From Pisolithus tinctorius (taxonomy: Eukaryota > Basidiomycota > Agaricomycetes > Boletales > Pisolithaceae), in the NCBI GenBank assembly GCA_024663395.1, contig JANFAH010000007.1:1860001-1924000 (forward strand): 64,000 nt of DNA, given 5' to 3'. Below are positions 10,042 through 21,300 of the stretch, one piece after another. Within the stretch, counting starts at the first letter, position 1. Every line of letters starts with the position of its first letter. Made by a program: the position numbers and the translations under genes. A model generated the notes under the pieces. It saw nothing but the letters and a program-made list of their open reading frames with translations. It had not been told where the DNA came from and made no database searches.

Positions 10042-13000
10042 ATGCCTGAGTTGTGGAGACGACTCACTCGCCAAGAGGTACTCGACGCTGTTCCCTCTGG
10101 AACACTGTCACCGAAATTGAGGAAGTGGGCCGATCTTGGTCCTGCAATTCTTCAGCTTCCCGACGACATCAAGGATCGCATTTCTCAGGCAGCTGCTTCC
10201 AAAGACGACGCCACGTTGAAGTGTAAATGGCAAGCCAACACCGAGCGACAGGTGCGGTTGAGAGCAAAGCATCCAAAACGGGAGGAACCCTGTGTGCCAA
10301 AGCCGAGCATCATCGAACACAATGATGTTGATAGTGTTGACATGCACCTTTATATGCAATTGCCAACTGTGCAAGAGATGCAGAGTTGCATTGCAGCTTT
10401 CATTGATGCCACAGGCAATGAGGCTCTCTGACGGGCAATCTGCATCGTCTGTGGTCGGGAAATCATGGCGAGAGAAGGCGAGATGCGAGCGGTGAATGAC
10501 ATACCCAACATACAACGACACTTGCATCCGCAGAAGGCCCATCCAGCTCACTCCCTTTGGAATGGTCTTCTGATATTGGGTGCACATGTGGATGACGCTG
10601 GTCATGGGTGGGCGTGTCACGAATGTCACCGAGCCTTGCATGCAAATCACTTGCCACGCCTGGCACTCAACAACAACCTATGGCTCGGAGAACCGCCTCT
10701 TGTTCTGCGCAAACTAACGTTTGTCAAAACTCTTCTCATCGCATGGCACTATCTGCGTTGTTATGTGTTCAAGTTGTACCCAAGGGACGGATTGCGGTCA
10801 TTCAACCCTAAACATCTGCAGCGGGCGATGGCTGGTAATGTCACCCTGTATGAAATCAACAGTTCAGCTATCGCGGACATGGTGGAGGGACGTATGTTAC
10901 CTCACACCATGTGCTCCATGAGCAACATTCTCGCAATCACATTCGTGGGCACCAAGCAGCTGCCAACCAACTGGCTAAACCAGACCTTCCATGTCCGACG
11001 AGATGCAATACGTGAGGCACTGCAATGGTTGCAGGAAAACAATAACATCTATGGAGACATCGACATATCAGAACAGCATATTAATGAACTTCCGGTGGAC
11101 AATGTACCTCCTGAAATTGAGGCCATGATTCATGTAGATGAGGATGAGCTCCTGGCTGTCTGTGAGCAGGAGGGATATGCAATGACTGACACGATTGATT
11201 GTGAAGGCATGTCCCCTGCAAGGTCTCGTGATTGTAACGGTGGTCTCACCTCCCATGCTCCATATCTCACAGACATTTCTCTTGAGACGGGGGACTTAAT
11301 TGCGGAGGACAACGAGGCGATGGAGATGGAGGAAGAGGGCGTAGGTGGAATCGACGATCGGGGTATGTCTACATGTCTCTGCCCGAAGCCTTCACCTGTC
11401 ATCAATATTCTTGGTTAGGAGACATCTTACCTCTGCATGTCCTCGCTGTGACTGATACAGACCTCACGAAGATGTCGTCTTCAGAGCTGATGTCGCATGC
11501 TCTTGCCAACCTGAAGGATTCAACTCAGGAAGGTGGCTATGTTGTGTGCCATGGCACCACACCTATCACGGATTTTGGGTCAGATGCTATGAAGAATGGG
11601 TGTCCAAATCCACTTGCTGCTGCATTCCCCATGCTCTTTCCATATGGTATCAGTGGGATTGAGGATGATTGGGTGACGAAGTTGGGCTTGCGGGAACATT
11701 GTCAATGGGCTTTGCAATATCATGACTGATGGTTTGCCACTCACCACTTGTTTCCATTTGTCGTCTTTGCTCTCGTTCAAAAGCGTGATGTGATGCACTC
11801 TGCACGCCTTCAGATGCAACGAAAGGACTTTGAACGGGATGCATTGGCATTATCATCGATCACTGTCAATGACCTCAAAAAGGCAGAGGTTGAAGAGGCT
11901 AGACATCAATGGATAACAAACGCTCGAGTATGCGCACTACACCATCATGTGACTGCTGCCAACAGCCGTGTCGAGGGCTCCGACAATGCTCGTGCTCGAT
12001 ACCGCAGTATGATCTGGGGGACGTGTCTCGTGTTCAGTGGGCTGTCACTGTGGCTAACGATCAACCCCGTCGATATTCATGATCCCATTGTTCAAGTGTT
12101 TGCGGGTGAAGAAATTGATATGGACAACTTTAACTCGTCTCTCAGGCCTGACAGTAATCAACGAGTGGAGAACATCGCATCAAATCCATTTGCAGCTGCA
12201 CTGTTTTTCAACTTCGTTATCCACCAAGTGTTGGATACTCTGTTTGGGATACAGAAAAGAGGTAGTCGGACGACAAGTCACATGGGGGTCCTCGGATGAC
12301 TGACTGCATATTTTGGTGTGGTAGAAGCGCAAGGCAGAGGTTCGCTGCATGTCCACATGCTCTTGTGGCTTGCTCACACCCCAAACGCGAACGAGATGCA
12401 GGCCTTGTTGGAACAGGTATCTTTTCACAAACAAATTTGCTCATACATCACGGCCAATATCCGTGCACACCTTGACGACCTGTCACCAACTGACATCGTC
12501 AATATGCCTAGGGATCCTCAACTGGCATACTCTCGTCCCCCCGATCCACGTCTTTCAGCCTGGTCTGTCAGCAATCATCAACTTGAACGCCGTCTAGTCA
12601 GATCCCAGCAACTACACTCTTGCTCTAGAGCGACCTGTCTGCGGATGCACAATGGAGAACTCCTTTGTAAGAGATGGGCACCCTGGCCCTTAAGCACTGA
12701 GGACTTTGTCGACAAGCGAGGGAACTGGGGCCCGAGGCAGAGCCATGGTTACATCAATGCATATTGCCCTACATTGCTAACTACAATGCATTGCAACAAT
12801 GACCTGAAGATCAACACCAATGGCGCTGATACCAAAGATGTCAGGTTTTATATTACCGCCTATGCGACGAAAAAACAAAGGAAATTGCACAACTTGCCTG
12901 CGTTGATGGCTTCGACGCTCCCTTATCACCATGAAAATCCTCGATACGATGATGTGCGGGAGCGGAACCACTTGCTATTGTACCGCTGCATCAACGTGAT

Positions 13001-15930
13001 CAATCGCGAGATGGAGTTGTCCAGTCCGCAGGTAATGTTGTATCTCATGGGGTTCGGTGATAACTTCACATCGCATAACTATGCTGCGTTGTACACCGGT
13101 GCATTGTTCTCCACAGTCAAAACCATGTTTCCTGAGCTTCACTCAACGTCCTCTGGCATGTAAGTTCATTGACCCATTTGACGTTGAGCTCCCTCCTGAG
13201 CCCTTTCGTAGAGTTGGGCAAAACATCGATAGGTCTACTGATGACCCTACTGATGACAACGATGTCGTGACCCTCAGCTCAACCCCTTCCGGGGTTTTGT
13301 TTCCTTGCTCACAGGTGCAAGACTATGTATTTTGCGGACCAGAATTAGATGACATCTGTCTTTTGGCGTTTGTCACGGATACATGGGAGGAACAATATAC
13401 ACCTTCACCAGCCAGCCCCCCCCCTCCTTCTGTGCCCAAACGTGGGCGGCCTGCGCATCTGTGATTGTACTATTCGGAGGAGCATCCAAAGTGCAAATCG
13501 CACTGTCATGTGTGTTGTGCCAGTGAGCACAACACATTACCTCACCTTATAGGACCCTGGTTTCCCCGTCCCGATGACAGTAACCTTCACGATTATTTCC
13601 TCGCATGCGTATTGGCTTTGTTAAAGCCATGGCATCGGGCCGCAGACCTCAAGAACGAGGTGGCATCATGGTCTGACACGTTTGAGGAGTTCGAGGAGAA
13701 TATGGAACCCTGGCACAGGCATGTGGTCGCAGGGATACAATACTATTACGAGTCCAAAACAGCATGCGAGTCCACCTCCACTGATCATGTTGCAGGGCAA
13801 AGTTCACGAAGCTTACGAGATGCTCAAATGCCAGACAAGTTGGGCGGCTTTGGCGATTGGGAGACTCATGAGAGTCTTGCACTGACGGAGGATGACCTTG
13901 ACAACTTCCGCAAAGAACAGACATCTGCCCAGGAACAGAAGCACGCGAAAGAGGCAATTGACATTGGCACTCGCAAAGGTGTCTTCTCCATCATTTTGTC
14001 TCTCTCTCATGAACATTCCACCTCTTTTCGTATTGCTTCTGTACATGACCAGGAGCTCCTCATTCTGTGGCAGAAGGAGATGGAGATGATGGTAGCCAAA
14101 TGCGGGGGGACACTGCCCACTTTGCCATCTGATCCTGAGAGAGACGTTGGCAGCGTGGACACCAATGATGGTGCGCTCCTTGCTGATAGTGGAGGTACTT
14201 ACCTGCTTGCACAACTTGTTGAGGATTCAACTGCACTGCATCCCGCTAACCCTGCCGATCTGTTACATGACCAACGCTGCGCATATGACATCATCGACTG
14301 GCACTTGGAGCAGTTCTTGATGGGATGTAATCCTGATCAACTGCGTATGGTCATACCTGGGGAGGGTGGGGTTGGTAAATCTAAAACAATTCAAACCATC
14401 ACTGAGAACTTCGTGCAATGAGGGGTCGCGGGGATTCTGGTTAAGGCTGCCTACACAGGCATTGCGGCATCTGTTATTGATGGCAAGACATTGCACTTCA
14501 TAGGTTGGTTGTGTTTTTGTCTGCACTATATTACTCTCCGCTGAGCATGACTTCGTCTCATTAGGCATGGTCCCGCTCAATGGCAGAAGACAATCTGCGC
14601 AGACTCTGAAGGCATTGGAGTTGTATTGGCGAGACAAACACTATCTGATCATCGATGAAATCTCCATGGTTTCACGGGAGTTCCTTGCCAAGCTTTCCAA
14701 CATCGTCTGTCATGCTAGGTCTGCCTGTATGAGCTCTGCATCTGAGGAGACATTTGGCGGGTTGAACGTCATCCTTGTTGGAGATTTCCATCAATTTCCT
14801 CCAGTGGCCTCAAAGGCGTCTGCTCCGCTATACTGGCCTTGCAATCTTACTAAGGACACAGAGGATCAGGTGATCAGACGTCAGATCTTTGAACAGTTTG
14901 ATATCGTTGTACAGCTCAAGACTCAAGTGCAGGTAACTGATGCCGGTTGGATGGATCTGTTGCATCATGTGCGTCATGGTAACTGCAGAGAGGTTCACTT
15001 GTCTATGCTTCAGGGGCTTGTACTCACTGACCCTCGATGTCCGCCTACCAATTTCTCGCAGCCACCATGGAGAGATGCTGTACTGGTGACACCATGCCAT
15101 GCTGTGCATATGCATTGGAATTCAATGTGTGCCCTATCTCGTTCAGGGGACTGCAGGACCTATCTTATTGTTTGCCCTGCTTGGGATTCCATTGCCGGGC
15201 GTCCTCTGACATTACCTGAGAAATTTGCAGTGGCTTCTAAACCAAAGACAGGGCGTGCACGCAACAGACAGGAATGTGCTGGGCTGTCTGATGAGATCGA
15301 GCTTGCCATCGGAATGGAGGTGATGGTCACCTTTAACATCTCAACTGACCTAGACATGGCAAACGGTGCGTGAGGTCATATTGTGGACATTGTCCTCGAC
15401 CCCAGAGAAAGTGTGCTGCCTTCCGCATCTCATCAAATTGTGTTGCAGTATCCACCTGCCTTTGTCCTCTTGCAGATGAAGCGCACTAAGGCGGAGTCTC
15501 TCCCTGGTCTGCCGACGGGTGTGCTACCCATCACGCCTCTTTCAAGAATGTTCACCATCACAATGACTTCAGGCTGCAAGTGTACTGTGACGCGCATGCA
15601 ACTGCCTATCACCCCTGCGTTCGCTTTCACTGATTACCATGCACAAGCGCAGATGATCAAGTATTGCATCGTTGACATTGGTTCACTGCCTACTGGCAAA
15701 ATTACCCCATTCAATGCCTACGTTGCTCTCTCCCGTAGCCGTGGTCGGGAAAACATTTGACTGCTATGAAAGTTTGACAAACGGCTGTTTACACAACACC
15801 CTTGTGAACACTTGCACAACGAAGATCAGTGGTTGGAGAGGTTGGATTGTGCAACTGAGGCTTGGTGGAATCTTATTGACAGTAGCTCGGATACGTATCG
15901 ACGAGGTGCAGTGTCTCCACTGCTTGTGTG
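10042..15930 (+). pseudogene. Helitron RepHel protein (DUF6570-like region, HUH Rep, PIF1-type helicase)
   Basis: Exon 1 (10042-11362) carries a Cys pair, CHECHRALHANHLPRLALNN, typical of the DUF6570-like N-terminal region. A clean 56-nt intron is 11363-11418 (GTATGT...TTAG). The Rep domain has the two-His motif GRGSLHVHMLLWL near 12341-12379 and a Tyr pair in FYITAYATKKQ near 12847. The helicase has Walker A GEGGVGKSKTIQ near 14358, a 61-nt intron at 14504-14564, Walker B LIIDEISMV near 14647, motif GDFHQFPPV near 14783 and motif VI YVALSRSRGREN near 15719. Stops at 10429, 11727, 12297, 13462, 14419, 15371, 15758 and 15767 are all TGA in place of an expected Arg. A frame change near 13160 is an indel or an unrecognised intron. 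The strand nicking and unwinding functions are established for the family. Confidence 0.9.
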
Positions 15931-16086
15931 ATGTTCCTTCTATATCTCTAATCTTCTACCTACTGAGACGTACGTTGGAACGTGTGGAAGCGCTATCACT
16001 CCTGTCTGTAGTCTTCTATTTATGAGGAGATATGTTATAAGGCGTTGAGGGGTTGAATATCGGGCTCGAGTGCGGGCGCGGTAAAC

Positions 16087-16120
16087 AAGGTGCCTGCCAT
16101 GCAAAACGGCCTTATTCTAG
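16087..16120 (+). repeat. Helitron 3' terminus (stem and CTAG)
   Basis: An imperfect hairpin is followed by TATTCTAG and then T at 16121. The 20-mer GGTAAACAAGGTGCCTGCCA just before and into the stem (16079-16098) recurs at 40395-40414, ahead of a cleaner hairpin and CTAG. Confidence 0.55.
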
Positions 16121-16258
16121 TAGTACTCTGCCTACATAATCCTCCTCTGTGGGCCAACTCCACCTCTTACCAAACTACCTTATGTACTTTAGAATTTTCT
16201 CCGCTTATCTGTTTCACTTCTCAGAGCCACAAACAAAATCACAAGTCTATCTCGTAGT
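16121..16258 (+). repeat. Fragment of the older Gypsy-2-family copy (3' untranslated region)
   Basis: The sequence from TACTCTGCC to CTCGTAGT matches 22492-22633 inside Gypsy-2, just after the pol stop, with scattered transitions. It continues at 24811 on the other side of Gypsy-2, so the younger element was inserted here. Confidence 0.85.
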
Positions 16259-16971
16259 TGTCATAACCATGCATTCGTCATAGGTCGTTGCTCACTCCAC
16301 AACCTTTTCTGCCGGTCATCCGCTCACTCTGCACCAACTCCACCCAACTTCTGTTGGTTGTGAACCATCTCCGCTCCGACTGCTGTTGGACTTGTGTTGC
16401 TCTCCTACCAGACTGAGCAGTCTGTTCTCCGAGGGGTCATGTGACTACCTTTGCAGTCAGGTACTCCACAGCACGCTCACTGCATGGTCCAGCACCTGGA
16501 CTGTTTCCTTTTCTGGATGTTCTGTGTTACCTGTTCGTATGTCCTCCGTCTACCCTTCATTCATCGTCCAGGAAGTTTACTTGAAAATTTATGAGTCTCC
16601 ATATGTCAGTTCCAATTCCGATTACTGTACCTCCATAGCAGTATAAAAGCATGTACTGTACTCTGCTGTTCGTCAGTACGAATATCAACTTAGTTCCTAC
16701 TCCCTCTGATTCCATCTTCTGCCTGTTGGAGTTATCTCCGACTCTCCATCTGTACTCTCCCTCTGAAATACAAGGGCTGAGATTGTGCAAGGGGGTAGCA
16801 CATGAGCTAAACCCGATGCCCTCACTCCACTCTGCCTTTGCTTTGGCGGTCTTCGTCTCTGCTGACACTCCGCTAGTCAGAGTTCTGTTCCTCTGTGTCG
16901 GACTTGCTTCCAAACCTTTCTCTAGACCTTGTATAGCGTCGGAGTTGGTCGGAGTAGGCCTGGACTTGACA
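16259..16971 (+). repeat. 5' LTR of Gypsy-2
   Basis: 713 bp, TG...CA ends, matching 24097-24810 and more distantly 26340-27073. It contains a TATA box (TATAAAAG at 16642) and a likely transcript start near 16674. Confidence 0.95.
16642..16685 (+). promoter_or_regulatory. Gypsy-2 promoter: TATA box and predicted transcript start
   Basis: TATAAAAG at 16642-16649 sits 32 bp before CAGTACGAATATC at 16674. The equivalent spacing is kept in the other two LTR copies (TATAAAAG at about 24481 and about 26746). The start site is inferred from this spacing and from its complementarity to 16974-16984. Confidence 0.6.
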
Positions 16972-16973
16972 GT

Positions 16974-16984
16974 ATATTTGTACT
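16974..16984 (+). promoter_or_regulatory. Candidate self-priming primer-binding site of Gypsy-2
   Basis: ATATTTGTACT starts two bases after the 5' LTR. It is complementary to AGTACGAATAT (16675-16685), the predicted 5' end of the transcript, at 10 of 11 positions. The single mismatch is T for C in a CpG. No tRNA-complementary sequence is evident. Self-priming from the mRNA 5' end is established for fission yeast Tf1. Confidence 0.5.
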
Positions 16985-17033
16985 CGCACTTGTACGATCT
17001 CCTTTTCTGTCTTCCAAAAAAGCTGATGCCATT

Positions 17034-18305
17034 ATGAGAACTCGAGCTCAATCTCAAAGAGAGGTCGCTGAGAACCTCACTGTAGTGCTAGCTAATCCGT
17101 GTCAACTCCCTTCTGTTGTTGAACAATTCCAGTCTTTCTCTGCTCGACGCCACTCTTGCGCTGAAGGCAAAAGCGCTTCACAAGCTGGTCGTTCCGACCT
17201 CCACCCATCAGCCTTCCATACTCTGCCTCCTCGTAACCGAGATGATGGACCCGACCCTGACCCTGATTATCCTGATGGTGATCCTGATGGTGGGGGCAGC
17301 AGTGACAGGGATGTCCCCGAAGACCCAGCTGAGCTGCCAGAGGATCCCCTCATAGCTCTTGCTAGAGCTGTTCATGCACTTGCATGGTCTAGCTCGTGCA
17401 CTGGGGACTCCGCTCCGAAAACCAAAGTCCGCGAGCCTGATACCTTTGACAGCTCCGACCCCAAGAAACTCCGTGAGTTCCTTGTACAATGCGAGCTAAA
17501 CTTCCAAGACTGCCCTCGCACATTCCGCTCCGACAGAGCAAAGGTTACCTTTGCTCAATCTTATCTTAAGGGTATGGCCCTGGCTTGGTTTGAGCCAGAC
17601 CTGCTAAACCCTGACAACTATGACCGCCTGCTCTGGATGGACGACTACCATGAGTTCTTACAAGAGCTCACAACCAATTTTGGTTCACATGATGCCATAG
17701 CAGATGCCGTCCAACAACTCGAGAACCTCACCATGAAAGATGGTTCTCGAATTACCAAATATGTTGTGGAGTTCAATCACTGGGCTTCACAGGTCAAGGA
17801 CTATGGTGTTGGTGCACTCTGCCACCGCTTCTATAGCGGACTTCCAGACCGCATCAAGGACGAGATCGCTTGTGTTGGAAAACCCTCTACCCTCGCACAA
17901 CTCTGTGAACTCACTCAGACCATCAATGCATACTACTGGGAGCGCAAAGCAGAGATCTCGCACACCACCAAGTCTGCCTCTGACAAGTTGCAGTCTTCCA
18001 ACTCCGACAATAAAACTAAATTGTTGTCCTCATCGTCCTCCACTCCAAAGTCCAACACCAAGGGCAAGGGCAAGCAGAAAGATCTGCCCAAGTCCGATAT
18101 TGCCCACCTTCTGGGCAAAGATGGCAAACTCACCTCCACTGAGCGCCAGTGCAGGATGAAAAACAACCTCTGCCTCTTCTGTGGCGAGGCTGGCCACTCT
18201 GCTAAGGACTGCCCCAAGTCCACCTCTCGCACAGCCAAAGCCTGTGCAGCTATGGCTGGAACTCCGCCTACTCCACCTGCAGAGAAGGCAGAGCCAAAAA
18301 ATTAG
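17034..18305 (+). CDS. Gypsy-2 gag (capsid/nucleocapsid)
   Basis: The ATG at 17034 (MRTRAQSQREVAENL) is preferred because the frame upstream lies in the LTR. The order is an Asp/Pro-rich N-terminal region, a retrotransposon gag domain (LREFLVQCELNFQDC to FEPDLL, about residues 145-200), a Lys/Ser-rich linker and one CCHC zinc knuckle, CLFCGEAGHSAKDC, near 18170-18213. The 423-residue frame is fully open, a contrast to pol. It ends at TAG 18303 immediately after the slippery sequence AAAAAAT. The role is particle assembly and RNA packaging. Confidence 0.9.
   Translation: MRTRAQSQREVAENLTVVLANPCQLPSVVEQFQSFSARRHSCAEGKSASQAGRSDLHPSAFHTLPPRNRDDGPDPDPDYPDGDPDGGGSSDRDVPEDPAELPEDPLIALARAVHALAWSSSCTGDSAPKTKVREPDTFDSSDPKKLREFLVQCELNFQDCPRTFRSDRAKVTFAQSYLKGMALAWFEPDLLNPDNYDRLLWMDDYHEFLQELTTNFGSHDAIADAVQQLENLTMKDGSRITKYVVEFNHWASQVKDYGVGALCHRFYSGLPDRIKDEIACVGKPSTLAQLCELTQTINAYYWERKAEISHTTKSASDKLQSSNSDNKTKLLSSSSSTPKSNTKGKGKQKDLPKSDIAHLLGKDGKLTSTERQCRMKNNLCLFCGEAGHSAKDCPKSTSRTAKACAAMAGTPPTPPAEKAEPKN
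18296..18302 (+). promoter_or_regulatory. Candidate -1 ribosomal frameshift site at the gag/pol junction
   Basis: A AAA AAT in the gag frame fits X XXY YYZ and directly precedes the gag TAG. The pol frame is the -1 frame and is open from TTA at 18302 (LVHSSRELTQP). I did not identify a downstream pseudoknot by eye. Confidence 0.6.
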
Positions 18306-21300
18306 TCCACTCCTCCAGGGAGCTCACACAGCCTGGAGGAAGCGTTGATCCCAACTGTGTGCAACTGGACATCCGACTCAATGTGTCTGCTCTTTCTAGT
18401 CCCAATTCTTTACTTCCATCTGTAACTCTTCCGGATTATTCTGTTGATACTTTTTCTGCGTTGATCGATTCTGGTTCTTCTCATTGCTTCATAGACCCAT
18501 CTGTAATCAAAAAATATGCCATTCCTGTTTCCTCCGTTTCTCCGCCAATTCCGCTCTGCTTGTTTGATGGTAGTACAAATGCTGTCATTTCCCAAGAGGT
18601 AGATCTTTCCCTCTGCTTTCCTTCCGGTGATGTCAACTCCGTTTCATTTTATGTTACTCCATTGGATTCTTCATGTTTGCTGGTATTAGGACACAACTGG
18701 CTCACCTGCTTCAATCCATCGATTGACTGGGTACTGGGCAGTATATTGTTCAAACCATCACTACAGGGAATGCCGACACCCCAGGCACCTTCATCACCTT
18801 CCACTGCGACCTCCACTCCAGATCCGACACCCTCTGCTCCGTTTGCAGCTCCGACTGCACCTCCGACAGACTCGCCATGCTCTGCTCCGCTCGTCTCACT
18901 CATCAATGCTGCTGCGTATGTCAGAGCCTGTGCTCTCCCTGGCTCTAGACAGTTCCGCTTACAGCTCTCTGCTGATGATGTGAGGCTTCATGTGTCCTCC
19001 GCTTCATCTCTGCCTCCTGACCTCTCCTCAGTTCCTTCTGAGTATCACGAGTTTGCTGATGTCTTTAGTAAAGACAAGGCCACTGAACTTCCACCACACT
19101 GCTCATTCGATCTCAAGATCAACCTCAAGGAAGGAGCTTCTCTGCCCATTGGTACAATCTACTCTCTTTCTCCGCCAGAGCTTGAAGCTCTCTGCACCTT
19201 CATTGACGAGCATCTTGGCTACAGTTTCATCAAACAGTCCACCTCTGCTCATGGTGCCCCTGTCCTCTTTGTAAAGAAGAAGGACGGTTCACTCTGCCTC
19301 TGTGTAGACTATTGAGGACTCAACAAAGTCACGAAAAAAGATTGCTATCCACTGCCACTCATCTCCGACCTACTCAACTCTCCAAGCCACGCTAAAGTCT
19401 ACACCAAGCTCGATCTCTGCCATGCCTATCATCTGGTCCGCATAGCAGACGGAGATGAATGGAAAATGGCATTCCACACTTGTTATGGTTCTTATGAGTG
19501 GTGGGTGATGCCATTCGGTCTGACTAACGCGCCCATGGCTTTCCAGCGATTTGTCAATAGCATCTTTGCAGACATGCTCGATGTCTGCGTCGTGGTGTAC
19601 CTCGATGACATCCTAATCTATTTGCAGGACGTGGAGTTGCATCGCGAACATTTAAAAGAGGTACTCTGCTGCCTTTGAAAGCATGGTCTTTATGCCAAGC
19701 CAGAGAAGTGTGAGTTTCACTCCGACTCTGTCGAGTACCTTGGTTATGTTCTTTCTCCCTCTGGTCTCACCATGTCCGCTGAGAAGGTTCAGGCAGTCCG
19801 CAACTGGCCTGAGCCGCAGAAGGTGCGAGACATCCAGTCTTTCCTTGGTTTCGCAAATTTCTATAGACGATTCATTAATAACTACTCCGACATCGTCGTT
19901 CTGCTCACTCGCCTCACGCGAAAGGGTGCTCCTTGGAACTTTTCCAAGGAGTGCCACTCCGCTTTCCTCCGCCTGAAGGATGCCTTCAGCTCTGCTCCTA
20001 TCCTCACTCATTGGGTCCCTGACACTCTGCTTACAGTGGAAACTGACACCTCCAACTATGCCATTGCTGGCATTTTGTCAATCACCTGCTCCGATGGTGA
20101 ACTCCACTGTAGGAATAGGTAAAATAGATATACCTAGAAATAGTAATAGTCAGTAATGATAGGCGAGTATAATTCTCGACCCAAGAGGGAGGTTCTCTCT
20201 GGGAAAAAAAGAAGTGTAGTAAAAATGTAAAAATGTGAACTCCAATGGAAAACTTAACTCTGTCTGTCTGATAGCTCTTGCCAGTCCTCCTGGCCCTTTG
20301 GGTACTCCCCAAAGTAATAAATCTAACTTCGAAAACTCGCCGAATTGCGAGACTAAATCACCCTACTACTGAGGGCCTGTGACATGTACTGGTTCTATGG
20401 TAAACTGAACTTGTGCGAACACAGCACATGCGCTTAGTCAGCGATGCGGCTGCTCGCCACTAAGTCCAGTGGTACAATGCAAAAACAAAAAAAGGAAATA
20501 AGACAAAGAAAACCCTCCACCCCTGAACTCATGACCAAGACAGCTTCTCCTAGGGAACTCGAACTCGTTCCCTACACCACCCAGTTGCTTTCTACTCCCA
20601 GACCATGACCGCACCAGAACTCAATTATGATACCCATGACAAGGAGCTGTTGGCTATCTTCAAGGCCTTCTGCCATTGGTGGCATTACCTAGAAGGCTCT
20701 GCCTTACCTGTCGACGTGGTGACGGACCACAAAAACCTTGAGTACTTTTCTACCTCTAAGGTTCTCACTCGTTGACAGGCCTGCTGGTCAGAGTACCTTT
20801 CCCAGTTCAATCTTTCGATTCGCTTCTGACCTGGCTGCCTAGGAGCCAAACCCGACGCACTTACGTGACATTGGGATGTCTACCCAAAAGGGGGGGATAG
20901 GGACTACATGCAGGTAAATCCTCACAACCTCCGCCCTATGTTTACACAGGAGCAACTCACGTCGTCCCTCCGTACCACCACCCTCATGGCACCTGTGCTC
21001 CGCGCTGCCATGGTCTTCGATGTTGAGTGCTTGCACTCCGACATCATCTCTGCCTTACCATCTGACCCTGTATCTGCCAGCCATCTTCCAGCTCCAACTA
21101 AGCCTCGGTGGTCCCTGGACTCTGACAGTCTACTCTGCCTTGACAGTCGGATCTTTGTCCCTGACATTGATGACCTCCACCTTCGAGTGCTTCGATTCAA
21201 GCATGATCATCCTCTAGCAGGCCATTTCGGGCAAAACTGCACCCTAGAACTTGTCCACAGGGACTATGTGTGGCCTGACCTCTGCTCCGACGTGAAAGAA

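Larger units (their letters stand above)
10042..16120 (+). mobile_element. Helitron rolling-circle transposon, autonomous type, inactivated
   Basis: It encodes a Rep/helicase (RepHel) and ends at 16120 with CTAG followed by T, the usual Helitron 3' end and host T. Upstream of the end is an imperfect stem (AAGGTGCC against GGCCTT, about 16087-16113). The 5' end (TC) was not located; it may lie near 8560-8860, in which case the divergent gene at 8864-9867 is part of the element. The 3' end abuts a 138-bp fragment of a Gypsy-2-family 3' region. Confidence 0.8.

Noticed and set aside
20540..20576. tRNA B-box-like GTTCGAGTTC on the minus strand of the 20108-20576 insertion, suggesting a SINE
   Set aside because: No A box at the right spacing and no poly-A tail; TG...CA ends with a 4-bp duplication fit a solo LTR better.
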